A stretch of DNA of 18,759 bases from the NCBI GenBank assembly GCA_018882725.1, contig VERK01000018.1, positions 1 to 18,759 of the forward strand, read 5' to 3'. This document shows, piece by piece, positions 1 to 7,690 of the stretch. The notes beneath the pieces are model-generated. The model was not told where the DNA came from. It searched no databases and saw nothing but the letters and a program-made list of their open reading frames with translations. The position numbers and the translations under genes were made by a program. Source of the DNA: Actinomycetota bacterium. GTDB lineage: Bacteria; Actinomycetota; Acidimicrobiia; Acidimicrobiales; Ilumatobacteraceae. Within the stretch, counting starts at the first letter, position 1; the number at the start of each line of letters is the position of its first letter.

Positions 1-1
1 C

Positions 2-262
2 ATCGTGTACGACGGCCTCATCGACAACGTTCAGGTGAGTTGGGTCAAGATCGGCGTGGACGGCGCGCGTCAACTCCTTCAGGCCGGCTGCAACGACATG
101 GGCGGAACGCTCATGGACGAGAACATCTCGCGGGCGGCTGGCGCCAACCACGGCCAGAAGATGACCGAGGACGGATTCCGCGCGGTGACGGCTCCCCTGG
201 GTCGCACCCTCGTCCAGCGCAACACGGCCTACCGCCACCTGCACCCGGTCGCTGGCAACTAG
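2..262 (+). CDS. cofH: C-terminal part of FO synthase CofH subunit/domain (F420 biosynthesis), truncated by the window edge
   Basis: The reading frame is open from the first bases of the window and ends at TAG 260-262, so only about 86 C-terminal residues are present. They contain the signatures NVQVSWVKIG, LLQAGCNDMGGTLMDENISRAAG and a tail with an (R/Q)RNTAY-like element, all typical of the C-terminal end of the CofH radical-SAM half of 7,8-didemethyl-8-hydroxy-5-deazariboflavin (FO) synthase. In the family, this half joins the flavin precursor 5-amino-6-ribitylaminouracil to a tyrosine-derived unit made with CofG. The CxxxCxxC cluster lies outside the window, so I cannot tell a separate CofH from the fused FbiC form that most Actinomycetota use. 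The gene converges on ribF with a 21-bp gap and no clear terminator hairpin. Confidence 0.88.
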   Translation: MVYDGLIDNVQVSWVKIGVDGARQLLQAGCNDMGGTLMDENISRAAGANHGQKMTEDGFRAVTAPLGRTLVQRNTAYRHLHPVAGN

Positions 263-283
263 TCCGGAACGGAATCCATCGAT

Positions 284-1246
284 TCAGCTCAAGGCACGGC
301 GTGCAGCGTCGATGTCGAGTGCCAACTGCGCACGAAGTTCGTCGAGGCCGGGGAACTTCTGCTCCCCGCGCAATCGCGCCACGAAACGCAACCGAGCGCT
401 TTCGCCATACAGATCAAGAGGTTGGTGTTCGGCGGGTCCGTTGTCGAGAACGTGGGCCTCGATGAGCGACACCGGCTGATTCTCGTAGAACGTCGGCCGA
501 CGACCGATGTTGACCGCGGCCGGATAAATCGCTCCGGCCCGGGGGCCCGAATCGCGCTCGTACCACGCCGCGTACACCCCGTCGCCAGGAATGCACATCG
601 CCGATGGAACCTCAACATTGGCGGTGGGAAAGCCGATCGTGCGACCCCGCTTGTCACCATCACCCACGATGCCGCGTAGTTCGTACGCGCGACCCAACCA
701 CTCGTTGGCTCGGGCGATGTCACCGTCAGCAATGGCCCGGCGAATGGCGGTCGAGCTGATGATCGTGTCGTCACCCGTGACGAGTTCATGGGGCACGACA
801 GTGAAGTCGAGTTCGGTTCCGAGAGAACGCATGAGCGTCACGTTGCCGGCCCGGCCGCGACCGAAGTGAAAGTCCTCCCCCACGACGATGGCCGTGACGC
901 CAAGGCTGTCGACCAGCACGCGACGAACGAAGTTGTCGGGTGATTCGGCGGCTTGGGTCGCGTCGAAGCGAACGATGGCCACGGCATTCACCCCGGTCTC
1001 GGCGAGGAGTTCGAGCTTCTGGTGCTGATCGGTGAGCAGACGCGGGGCCGACTCGGGTCGCACGAGGCTGGCCGGGTGGCGATCGAAGGTGACGATCACG
1101 CTCTGGGCCGAGCGCTCGCGGGCCACGGCCTTCACATGGTCGATCACGGTCCGATGGCCGGCGTGGAGGCCGTCGTAGGCGCCGATGGTCACGACACTGC
1201 GCTGGTCGGGCCACACCCGTCGCGCGAAGTCGTCGATGATCAGCAC
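284..1246 (-). CDS. ribF: Bifunctional riboflavin kinase / FAD synthetase RibF
   Basis: A full-length protein of 320 residues that phosphorylates riboflavin to FMN and adenylylates FMN to FAD in the cytoplasm. The N-terminal nucleotidyltransferase domain shows GAYDGLHAGH (residues 22-31, HxGH-type ATP site), DFHFGRGRAGN (about 125-135) and ISSTAIRRAI (about 163-172). The C-terminal kinase domain shows GRTIGFPTANV (201-211), GVYAAW, NIGRRPTF (246-253) and IEAH with the likely catalytic base E263, then DLYGE. The start is GTG at 1246-1244. A GGGAGGG stretch lies about 16 nt upstream, too far for an ordinary ribosome site, so the start may be leaderless or off by a few codons. In many bacteria ribF directly follows truB. 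Here the same orientation is kept, but two + strand genes separate them. Confidence 0.96.
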   Translation of the reverse strand: MLIIDDFARRVWPDQRSVVTIGAYDGLHAGHRTVIDHVKAVARERSAQSVIVTFDRHPASLVRPESAPRLLTDQHQKLELLAETGVNAVAIVRFDATQAAESPDNFVRRVLVDSLGVTAIVVGEDFHFGRGRAGNVTLMRSLGTELDFTVVPHELVTGDDTIISSTAIRRAIADGDIARANEWLGRAYELRGIVGDGDKRGRTIGFPTANVEVPSAMCIPGDGVYAAWYERDSGPRAGAIYPAAVNIGRRPTFYENQPVSLIEAHVLDNGPAEHQPLDLYGESARLRFVARLRGEQKFPGLDELRAQLALDIDAARRALS

Positions 1247-1347
1247 GGGCGAAACGCTAGTTCCCTCCCACCGAAAGTGGCCGTTTAGGCTGAGTCAGAC
1301 CAGTCACGACCGACACAGTCACAGCCGGCACACTCAACGGGGGGAAC
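1247..1347. other. Divergent intergenic region between ribF and the VOC gene
   Basis: This 101-bp spacer must hold promoters for both ribF (leftward) and the VOC-hydrolase pair (rightward). I find no convincing -35/-10 pair on either strand. A run of six G followed by AAC (1339-1347) directly before the VOC ATG could serve as a weak ribosome-binding site. No strong hairpin was seen. Confidence 0.4.
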
Positions 1348-2031
1348 ATGTCGACACTGCATCCACGCGGGGTGAACCACCTCGCGCTGTCCACCACCAA
1401 CATGAAAGAGCAAGTCACTTTCTGGACCGATGTCCTGGGTTGTCCGTTGCGCGCTCTGTACTGGATGCACGGCGTGGAGGGTTGCTTCCATGGTTTCGTT
1501 GAGTTGTCGACGGACTCGTACGTCGCGTTCGTGCAGCATCCTGAAAATCCCTCCGACATCGAAGTCGGCGTCACGCACGCTGGCAATCCGGGAGGCAAGG
1601 TCACCCACGGAACCATGCAGCACCTCGCCCTCCACGTCGACACCCTCGACGAGTTGTACGCCATGCGCGACCGCATCCGCAGCCGCGGCGTGCACGTGCT
1701 CGGACCCATCGATCACGGCTTCATCCAGTCGATCTACTTCGCCGGCCCCGAGGGCCTGACTCTCGAAGTGGCGGTCGGTCACGACATCGACGAGAACGCC
1801 TGGGTCGACCCCGAAGTGGTGGGTCTGTGCGGAATCTCCGACGACGAACTGAAGCGCATGATCGCGCCGGCCCACTACGAACGTCCAGCCACCGCGGTTC
1901 CTCAGCCCGCTCTCGACTCGACGGGCCCGCGTATGGCGTACACGCCCGCGGCCTACGAACGCCTCATGTCGCTCGACGATCAGTTCGTGTGGGACAACAT
2001 GAGCGAGACCACGCCCCCGGTCGCATCGTGA
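1348..2031 (+). CDS. VOC-superfamily protein (glyoxalase / type I extradiol dioxygenase fold)
   Basis: A protein of 227 residues. The first 145 residues form a vicinal-oxygen-chelate module: GVNHLAL near the N-terminus, QHLALHV about 80 residues later, and GLTLEV near the end. H11, H92 and E140 fit the usual 2-His-1-Glu metal triad, so this looks like a metal-dependent enzyme and not a metal-free binding protein. The last 80 residues are polar, carry no known domain that I recognise, and have SDDELKRMIAP and an acidic C-terminus. Family members include glyoxalase I, catechol 2,3-dioxygenases and fosfomycin-resistance proteins; the substrate here cannot be read from sequence. The stop codon overlaps the next gene's GTG start (GTGA, 2028-2031). 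That suggests coupled translation and a shared pathway, possibly ring cleavage followed by hydrolysis, which is speculative. Confidence 0.85.
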   Translation: MSTLHPRGVNHLALSTTNMKEQVTFWTDVLGCPLRALYWMHGVEGCFHGFVELSTDSYVAFVQHPENPSDIEVGVTHAGNPGGKVTHGTMQHLALHVDTLDELYAMRDRIRSRGVHVLGPIDHGFIQSIYFAGPEGLTLEVAVGHDIDENAWVDPEVVGLCGISDDELKRMIAPAHYERPATAVPQPALDSTGPRMAYTPAAYERLMSLDDQFVWDNMSETTPPVAS

Positions 2032-2852
2032 GGCGCGACGAATACGTCCTGGGCGAGGTCTTCTCGTATCGCTTCCAGGGCCCCGACGCCGATCATGCCT
2101 TGTTGATCCAACATGGAATCGCCAGTCATGGCGGCATCTACGACAACTTCTGCGCGCACCATGCACGTCAAGGTGTCGACATCTTCTCGATGGATGCGCC
2201 CGGACACGGTCGGTCGTGCATCTCGCAGCGTCCCGGCCAGTTCACGCTCGACCAATGGGTCGACGCGGCCGTGATGTACGGCGAGCACATCGCCGAAACC
2301 ACCGGCTTGCCCGTGTTCATCACCGGATCGTCGCTCGGATCAGCCGCCGCCTACTCCGCCTTCGCCAAATCCGACGTGTTCGCCGGAGCGATCCTGATGG
2401 GTTTCGCGATTCCCGGTTCGCCACTGATTCCGCCCGACAATCCGTTCCGCAGCGAGGCGTACGAGAAGATCGAGAAGATCTGGGGTTCTCGATTCCGCCT
2501 CGACATCGATCGCTACTTCGACTTCGACGCTGATTACGGATACGTGGGAGCCAAGGAACAGAAGAAGGCCGATCCGTACAACACGTGGATGTACGACATG
2601 TCGTCGTGGGCCTCGATCATGCGCTACGACCCGGCCGTGCCGATTCAGAAGAACGCCAAGCCGATCCTCTACGCCGTGGGCGAGAACGACCCCACGTTTC
2701 CTCTGCCGGTCGCGCAGAGAGTGGTCGACGCCACCACCGGGCCGGTCGACTTCTTCGTACTGCCCGATGGGAAGCACCAATTGATGCTCTTCCACACCGA
2801 GCAGTACTCGGCCAAGATGCTCGACTGGTGCCGCGGCCTTCTCAAGAAGTAG
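2028..2852 (+). CDS. Alpha/beta hydrolase (lysophospholipase / S33-like serine hydrolase)
   Basis: A protein of 274 residues counted from GTG 2028. I chose this start because it overlaps the VOC stop as GTGA, and the upstream in-frame extension has the Arg-rich composition of an out-of-frame shadow of the VOC gene. The fold is shown by LIQHGIASHGG (oxyanion region, about 26-36), DAPGHGRS (about 56-63), the nucleophile elbow GSSLG with S102 (100-104), acid D221 in GENDPTF and H250 in DGKHQLM. This full Ser-Asp-His triad, plus the overall pattern, resembles monoacylglycerol lipase/lysophospholipase-type hydrolases (Hydrolase_4). No signal peptide is visible, so it is probably cytoplasmic. The substrate is unknown; a C-C bond hydrolase acting after a ring-cleaving dioxygenase is an alternative. 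The 3' end overlaps the convergent truB by 11 bp. Confidence 0.86.
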   Translation: MRRDEYVLGEVFSYRFQGPDADHALLIQHGIASHGGIYDNFCAHHARQGVDIFSMDAPGHGRSCISQRPGQFTLDQWVDAAVMYGEHIAETTGLPVFITGSSLGSAAAYSAFAKSDVFAGAILMGFAIPGSPLIPPDNPFRSEAYEKIEKIWGSRFRLDIDRYFDFDADYGYVGAKEQKKADPYNTWMYDMSSWASIMRYDPAVPIQKNAKPILYAVGENDPTFPLPVAQRVVDATTGPVDFFVLPDGKHQLMLFHTEQYSAKMLDWCRGLLKK

Positions 2853-3798
2853 TCGCGCCAGCGAGGCTCACGGCCGGTCGAGCCATACCCGAACCCACCC
2901 GCTCGTTACTGAACGACTCGTACACCGCCACCAGACGGCCATCGGCGAACGCCGCCCACGGTTCGGGCCCATTGAACGTGCTGACCGGCAGAACCTTGCC
3001 GGTCGAGGCTGCTGCCAGCAACGACTCGGCCTCATCGCCGCTCGCCCGGTACTGACTGAGCGCGCGCACTGCATCTTCGGTGGGACGCAATGGCGCGTCG
3101 TCGATACTCGCGGCTTCGTCGATGGAGAAAGCACCCACCGATGTGCGGCGCAGGTCGCGGAGATGCGCGCCGCCACCGAGCAGTCGCCCGAGGTCGGCCG
3201 CCAAGGTTCGGATGAAGGTTCCCGACGAGCACGCCACGTCGATGGCGATGGTGTTGCCGGCCACCGCCGTCACGACGAAGGAGAACACCGTGACCGGTCG
3301 TGGCTCACGTTCGACCTCCACACCTTCACGCGCCAACTCGTGCAGACGCTTGCCGTCCACGCGAATGGCCGACACCATCGGCGGTACCTGCATGATGTCG
3401 CCCACCAAGTGAGCGTCCACGACCGACTGCGCATACTCACGACCGTCGGGTGCGGTCAGGCGGGCGATCACATCGCCCATGTCGTGGGTGGCCGTCACGT
3501 CACCGGCGGCATCGAGAGTGGAGGTTTCGGTCCCCAGAACCACCGTGCCGGTGTACGACTTGCGACTGATCATCCGGCCGTCCACGTCGATGAGATCCAT
3601 GAAACGCATGAGGCGGGTGGCGTTGCCCACACCGAGCAACAACACGCCGGTCGCGTCGGGGTCGAGGGTGCCGGCGTGGCCCACTCGGCGTTCGCCGAGA
3701 CGTTTGCGTACGCGGTCGACCACGTCGTGACTGGTGATTCCGGCTGGCTTGTCGATCACCAGCAGGCCGTGCACCTGCGGCGGTTTACGACGGGCCAT
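2842..3798 (-). CDS. truB: tRNA pseudouridine(55) synthase TruB
   Basis: A protein of 318 residues that isomerises U55 in the T-loop of tRNAs. The N-terminus carries LLVIDKPAGITSHDVV. Motif II, GHAGTLDPDATGVLLL, has catalytic Asp at D46. Further family elements are SYTGTVVLG, VPPMVSAIRVDGKRLHELAREG and SSGTFIRTLAADLG, followed by LRRTSVGAF and a C-terminal PUA-like portion that includes the GKVLPV region. The start ATG 3798-3796 shares one base with the rbfA stop (TGATG), so the two are probably translated in a coupled way. The gene encoding a DHH/NrnA-type phosphoesterase, often found between rbfA and truB in actinomycetes, is absent here. The 3' end overlaps the convergent hydrolase by 11 bp. 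Confidence 0.96.
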   Translation of the reverse strand: MARRKPPQVHGLLVIDKPAGITSHDVVDRVRKRLGERRVGHAGTLDPDATGVLLLGVGNATRLMRFMDLIDVDGRMISRKSYTGTVVLGTETSTLDAAGDVTATHDMGDVIARLTAPDGREYAQSVVDAHLVGDIMQVPPMVSAIRVDGKRLHELAREGVEVEREPRPVTVFSFVVTAVAGNTIAIDVACSSGTFIRTLAADLGRLLGGGAHLRDLRRTSVGAFSIDEAASIDDAPLRPTEDAVRALSQYRASGDEAESLLAAASTGKVLPVSTFNGPEPWAAFADGRLVAVYESFSNERVGSGMARPAVSLAGATTS

Positions 3799-4199
3799 CA
3801 GGCCTCGTCGCGGCGAGCCGGACTGGGATTGTCGCGCAGGATCTGATCGATCCGCTCGGCCGAGCGAATGACCTCGTCGACCCGGAACGACAGGATCGGT
3901 GTCTTCTTCGCCCGTACCTGCCGACCCACCGAACTCTGCAACCGAATGCGGTGTTCGTCGAGAGCTTCGATGATCTCAGCGTCGCCCTCTTCGCCGCTGA
4001 GCGAGTCGAAGTACACGACACCACGGTTCATCTCCGAGTCGACTTCCACGCGCGTGATGGTGACGAACGACAAGCGCTCGTCGTCGATACGGACGAGTTC
4101 GTCGGCGATGACTTCGCGCAACGACTCACCGAGGCGAATGGCGCGGGGATAGCCACGGGACGAACCACGTGAACCACTGGACTTGCGCGGCCGGGTCAC
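3798..4199 (-). CDS. rbfA: Ribosome-binding factor A
   Basis: A protein of 133 residues, the usual RbfA size, which binds the 30S subunit and helps mature the 5' end of 16S rRNA. The KH-like core shows IRLGESLREVIADELVRIDDERLSFVTITRVEVD followed in order by GVVYFDSL, the helix with LQSSVGRQVRAKKTPILSFRVDEVI and a C-terminal tail. The N-terminal 20 residues are Ser/Arg/Gly-rich and basic. The start is GTG 4199-4197, the only reasonable in-frame start; I see no clear Shine-Dalgarno sequence in the 9-bp gap from the DsbA-like gene, so expression likely relies on coupling to upstream translation. The stop overlaps truB by one base. Confidence 0.93.
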   Translation of the reverse strand: MTRPRKSSGSRGSSRGYPRAIRLGESLREVIADELVRIDDERLSFVTITRVEVDSEMNRGVVYFDSLSGEEGDAEIIEALDEHRIRLQSSVGRQVRAKKTPILSFRVDEVIRSAERIDQILRDNPSPARRDEA

Positions 4200-4208
4200 G
4201 CGGTCAGA

Positions 4209-4847
4209 CTACGAGAAATTCGGGTGGTCGCGCAGTGAACGCTTGAGTTCGGCGACACCCGGAGTGGTGGCCACGGTTTCGACCGCGTCCCAGAGGCGAA
4301 GAGCCTCGGCACCGCGCGGGATTCGCGCGATCACCGGACCGAAGAACGAGCCTTCGTCGGCCGCACCGGGATGGAAGGTGAGGATTGGTGTACCGACGTC
4401 ACGACCAGTGCGCGACAAGGCCACTTCGGTGTCGTCGGCGATACGAGCGTCGAGCGAACCGTTCTTGGAGACGGCAGCGATGGAAGAATCGAGGCCGGCG
4501 ATCGTGAGCATTTCGGCGAAGAACTCGTCGGTGCGCGCCATGAAGTCGTCACGACGACCCTTGGTGTGACCTTCGGTTCCGACCGCCGCATAGAAGCGAC
4601 CCACCGCCGCGTTGCCCTCGACGGCGTCGAGATGGGCCGCGATGCGCAAGGCTTCGTGACCCATGGCGTGCATGTGCTTGTACTCAGGCGAGTACCACTC
4701 GGCGGTGTTGCTGGCATTCAGGATCTTCAACGAGATGAATCGCCAACGTACGTCGTAGCTGCGCTGCGAGCGCACCTCTTCGACCCAACGCGACGTGATC
4801 CAGGCCCACGGGCACACCGGATCGAAGAAGAACTCGAGATCGGACAT
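4209..4847 (-). CDS. DsbA-fold protein resembling the mycothiol-dependent nitroreductase Rv2466c family, CPWA active site
   Basis: A protein of 212 residues counted from ATG 4847-4845. This start begins MSDLEFFFDP, matches the thioredoxin-fold beginning and shares one base with the infB stop (TGATG); a longer upstream frame only covers infB coding sequence. The active-site segment is FFFDPVCPWAWITSRWV, with C12-P13-W14-A15. The C-terminal part shows DVGTPILTF with probable cis-Pro 154 and FFGPVIARIPRGAEALRLWDA. From memory, the order and wording match the Rv2466c/DsbA-like family, whose M. tuberculosis member has CPWC and uses mycothiol. Here the second cysteine is alanine and no other cysteine occurs in the protein, so only a monothiol mechanism is possible. 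It has no signal peptide, so it is cytoplasmic. A 2-hydroxychromene-2-carboxylate-isomerase-like role is an alternative. Confidence 0.83.
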   Translation of the reverse strand: MSDLEFFFDPVCPWAWITSRWVEEVRSQRSYDVRWRFISLKILNASNTAEWYSPEYKHMHAMGHEALRIAAHLDAVEGNAAVGRFYAAVGTEGHTKGRRDDFMARTDEFFAEMLTIAGLDSSIAAVSKNGSLDARIADDTEVALSRTGRDVGTPILTFHPGAADEGSFFGPVIARIPRGAEALRLWDAVETVATTPGVAELKRSLRDHPNFS

Positions 4848-7684
4848 CACGTCCTCACGATGAGTTTGTCTTCGTAGGTCTCGATCAGGTCGCCCTGCTT
4901 GAGATCCTGGAAGTCGGACAAACCGATACCGCATTCGAAGCCTTCGCGGACCTCGCGGACGTCGTCCTTGAAGCGACGCAGCGACTGGATGCTGCCCTTC
5001 CAGATGATGACGCCATCACGAAGGAAGCGAACTTTCGAGCCGCGCGTGATCTGGCCCGTGCGCACGTAGCAACCGGCAATCGCACCGATCTTGGGGACAC
5101 GGAAGATTTCGCGCACTTCGGCTTCACCGGTGACGACTTCTTCGAACTCGGGGGCGAGCATGCCGACCATGGCTGCCTCGATGTCTTCGAGGAGCTTGTA
5201 GATGATTTCGTAAGTGCGGATCTCGACCTTCTCGGCCTCGGCGAGATCGCGGGCCTTGCGGTCGGGACGCACGTTGAAACCGATGAGCGTTGCGTTGGTG
5301 GCGGCCGCGAGAGTGATGTCGTTCTCGGTGATCGCACCCACACCACGGTGCACGAACGCCAACTTCACTTCATCGCGTTCGAGACGGCGCAGGCTCTCGG
5401 TGACGGCTTCGAGCGAACCCTGCACGTCAGCCTTCACCACAAGATTGAGCGTGGCCACTTCACCGGCTTGGATCTGCGTGAAGATGTCTTCGAGCTTGAC
5501 ACCCTTCTGCACGCGAGCATCGCCGCGCTGCATCTTGGCGCGCAGACGCTGTTCGCGCGCTTCACCCACGGTACGGGCGGTCTTCTCGTCGGGAGCGGCG
5601 CGGAATTCGTCGCCGGCATTGGGAACCGACGACAGACCGAGCACCTGAACCGGAGTCGACGGACCGGCCTCTTTCACCTGCTGGCCCTTGTCGTCGATCA
5701 TCGCGCGCACGCGACCCCACGACGCGCCAGCCACGATCGGGTCGCCCACCTTGAGCGTTCCCTTGTCGACCAGGATGGTGGCCACCGGACCGCGACCCAC
5801 GTCGAGATTGGCTTCGAGCACGACGCCCTTGGCACGACCCGTCGGGTTGGCGGTGAGATCTTCGAGTTCGGCCACGACACTCAACTGTTCGAGCAGGTCG
5901 TCGATGCCGAGTCCTTGCTGGGCCGCCATCTCCACACAGATCGTGTCGCCACCCCACGATTCGGGGATGAGGTTCTGCTCGGACAACTGCGACATCACGC
6001 GTTGGACGTCGGCGTTTTCCTTGTCGATCTTGTTGATCGCCACCACGATCGGCACCTCGGCGGCCCGGGCGTGGTTGATGGCTTCGATGGTCTGGGGCAT
6101 GACGCCGTCATCGGCGGCGACCATGAGCACGACGATGTCGGTGACCTGGGCGCCACGGGCACGCATCTTGGTGAACGCGGCGTGTCCCGGGGTGTCGATG
6201 AACGTGATGCGCTTGCCGTTCTGAACGGTCTGGTACGCACCGATGTGCTGTGTGATACCGCCAGCCTCACCAGCCACCACGTTGGCGTTGCGAATCTTGT
6301 CGAGCAACGTGGTCTTGCCGTGGTCGACGTGTCCCATCACAGTGATGACGGGCGGACGCGGCGCTTGAGCGGCCTCGTCGATGTCGTCACTGTCGTCGAA
6401 CAGCGCCTGGAGTTCCATCTCCTCTTGCTGACCCGGCTCGACGAGAAGAATCTCGCCACCGATCTCGAGCGCGAAGAGTTCCATCTGTTCGTCGGAGAGC
6501 GTCATGGTCGCGGTGACCATTTCGCCGTTCTTCATGAGGAACCGAACGACGTCGGCCGCGGTGCGGTTCAGACGCGGAGCGAACTCCTGTGCCGACACGC
6601 CTCGCTCGATGACGATGATGCCTTCGGGGACCGGAACACTCGACTCGGTGTACCGGATCTCGGTGGGCAGCAGTTCTTCTTCGCCACGACGACGCCGACG
6701 CGACGAACGCGGAGCACGACGCTGACCCGAGGGACGCGGGCCACCACCAGGACGACCGCCACCAGGACCACCGGGTCCACCACCAGGACGACCGCCACCA
6801 GGACCACCGGGGCCACCACCAGGACGTGGGCCACCGAAACCACCCGGACGCGGACCACCGAAGCCACCGGGACGCGGACCACCGGGACCGCCGGGGCCAC
6901 CACCAGGACGTGGGCCACCGAAACCACCCGGACGTTGGCCACCCCCACCGAAACCTCCGGGACGCGGGCCAGTGGGTCGCGGACCACCAGGCGGCGGCGG
7001 AACCGGACGACCTGACGGGCCGACGGGACGCGAAGGCGGGGGCGGAACCGGACGACCCGATGGGCTGAGGGGCCGCGGCGGAGCCGGAGGTGCCGTGCGA
7101 GCCGCCGGGGCGGCTGGGGCTCCGGGAGCCGCACCGCTGGACGGACCTGTCGACGGTGCCGGCGGACGCGGCGCAGCCGGACGCGGCAGATCACGAGTGG
7201 TGTCGCGACCCGAGATCACTCGACCGGTCGCGGGGGCTGGCTTCGCAGCGGGTTTCGGTTCTGGCGTCTCGGTCGGGGCCGGGGCCTCGACGACGACCGC
7301 CGGAGCCACCGGCTCGACGGGCGCCGCCACCTCGGCCGCAGGCGCGGCGGGGGTCGCTGCGCCGTCATCAACCGACGATGCGGTGGTGTCGGCATCCTTG
7401 ACCGGCGCCTTCTTGGTGGTCTTCTTGGCAGTCGCAGCCTCATCACCCTCGGCGGCAGCCTTCTTGGTGGTCTTCTTGGCCGGCTTGTCTTCTTCGGGTG
7501 CGACGTCGCGGACGAGTCCCTGGGCGTTCGCCTTTTTCTCCAGCATCGTCACGTAGGCGTCGACGAGCGTGGTGGACGGACTCTTCACGGGAATCAAATT
7601 CGCCTTGGCGAGTTCGATCAACTCGGCATTGGTCATGCCGAGCTTCTTGGCGAGGTCAGAGACTTTGATCTTGGCTGCTGCCAC
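4847..7684 (-). CDS. infB: Translation initiation factor IF-2
   Basis: A protein of 945 residues, a GTPase that brings initiator tRNA to the 30S subunit. The N-terminal IF2_N module (about 1-55) is followed by a Lys/Thr/Ala stretch with AKKTTKKA twice (69-76, 86-93), a Pro/Ala region, and a Gly/Pro/Arg-rich stretch (about 233-319). Next come a basic QRRAPRSSRRRRRG and a second IF2_N-like module (about 350-415). The G domain shows G1 GHVDHGKT (451-458), G3 DTPGH (497-501) and G4 NKID (551-554). Domains II, III (with the family element VVKADVQGSLEA) and IV follow to the end. The start GTG 7684-7682 lies 6 bp after the nusA stop and has GAGAGGG upstream inside the nusA end. No ylxR gene separates it from nusA, unlike in many bacteria. 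Confidence 0.98.
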   Translation of the reverse strand: MAAAKIKVSDLAKKLGMTNAELIELAKANLIPVKSPSTTLVDAYVTMLEKKANAQGLVRDVAPEEDKPAKKTTKKAAAEGDEAATAKKTTKKAPVKDADTTASSVDDGAATPAAPAAEVAAPVEPVAPAVVVEAPAPTETPEPKPAAKPAPATGRVISGRDTTRDLPRPAAPRPPAPSTGPSSGAAPGAPAAPAARTAPPAPPRPLSPSGRPVPPPPSRPVGPSGRPVPPPPGGPRPTGPRPGGFGGGGQRPGGFGGPRPGGGPGGPGGPRPGGFGGPRPGGFGGPRPGGGPGGPGGGRPGGGPGGPGGGRPGGGPRPSGQRRAPRSSRRRRRGEEELLPTEIRYTESSVPVPEGIIVIERGVSAQEFAPRLNRTAADVVRFLMKNGEMVTATMTLSDEQMELFALEIGGEILLVEPGQQEEMELQALFDDSDDIDEAAQAPRPPVITVMGHVDHGKTTLLDKIRNANVVAGEAGGITQHIGAYQTVQNGKRITFIDTPGHAAFTKMRARGAQVTDIVVLMVAADDGVMPQTIEAINHARAAEVPIVVAINKIDKENADVQRVMSQLSEQNLIPESWGGDTICVEMAAQQGLGIDDLLEQLSVVAELEDLTANPTGRAKGVVLEANLDVGRGPVATILVDKGTLKVGDPIVAGASWGRVRAMIDDKGQQVKEAGPSTPVQVLGLSSVPNAGDEFRAAPDEKTARTVGEAREQRLRAKMQRGDARVQKGVKLEDIFTQIQAGEVATLNLVVKADVQGSLEAVTESLRRLERDEVKLAFVHRGVGAITENDITLAAATNATLIGFNVRPDRKARDLAEAEKVEIRTYEIIYKLLEDIEAAMVGMLAPEFEEVVTGEAEVREIFRVPKIGAIAGCYVRTGQITRGSKVRFLRDGVIIWKGSIQSLRRFKDDVREVREGFECGIGLSDFQDLKQGDLIETYEDKLIVRT
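6741..6934 (-). repeat. In-frame repeats in the Gly-rich coding region of infB
   Basis: A 35-bp sequence at 6741-6775 recurs exactly at 6777-6811, giving a 36-bp period, with a third partial copy of 14 bp at 6813-6826; each unit encodes 12 residues of the GGGRPGGGPGGP type. A second exact repeat of 44 bp occurs at 6807-6850 and 6891-6934, 84 bp (28 codons) apart, encoding a unit with PGGFGGPRPGGG. All spacings are multiples of three, so copy number can change without breaking the frame. Confidence 0.9.
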
Positions 7685-7690
7685 TCGTCG

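Noticed and set aside
1827..2027. A longer start for the alpha/beta hydrolase
   Set aside because: The extra 67 codons overlap the VOC gene in another frame and give an Arg/His-rich non-family sequence. GTG 2028 gives a normal hydrolase N-terminus and a GTGA overlap.
6741..6934. CRISPR-like array
   Set aside because: The repeats are Gly/Pro/Arg codons inside infB, in frame, without unique spacers between equal-length repeats.
5348..7015. Long open frame (555 codons) on the + strand opposite infB
   Set aside because: It is antisense to well-conserved IF-2 codons. Its His/Asp/Thr/Arg-rich composition is the usual by-product of high-GC coding DNA, and no family motif is present.
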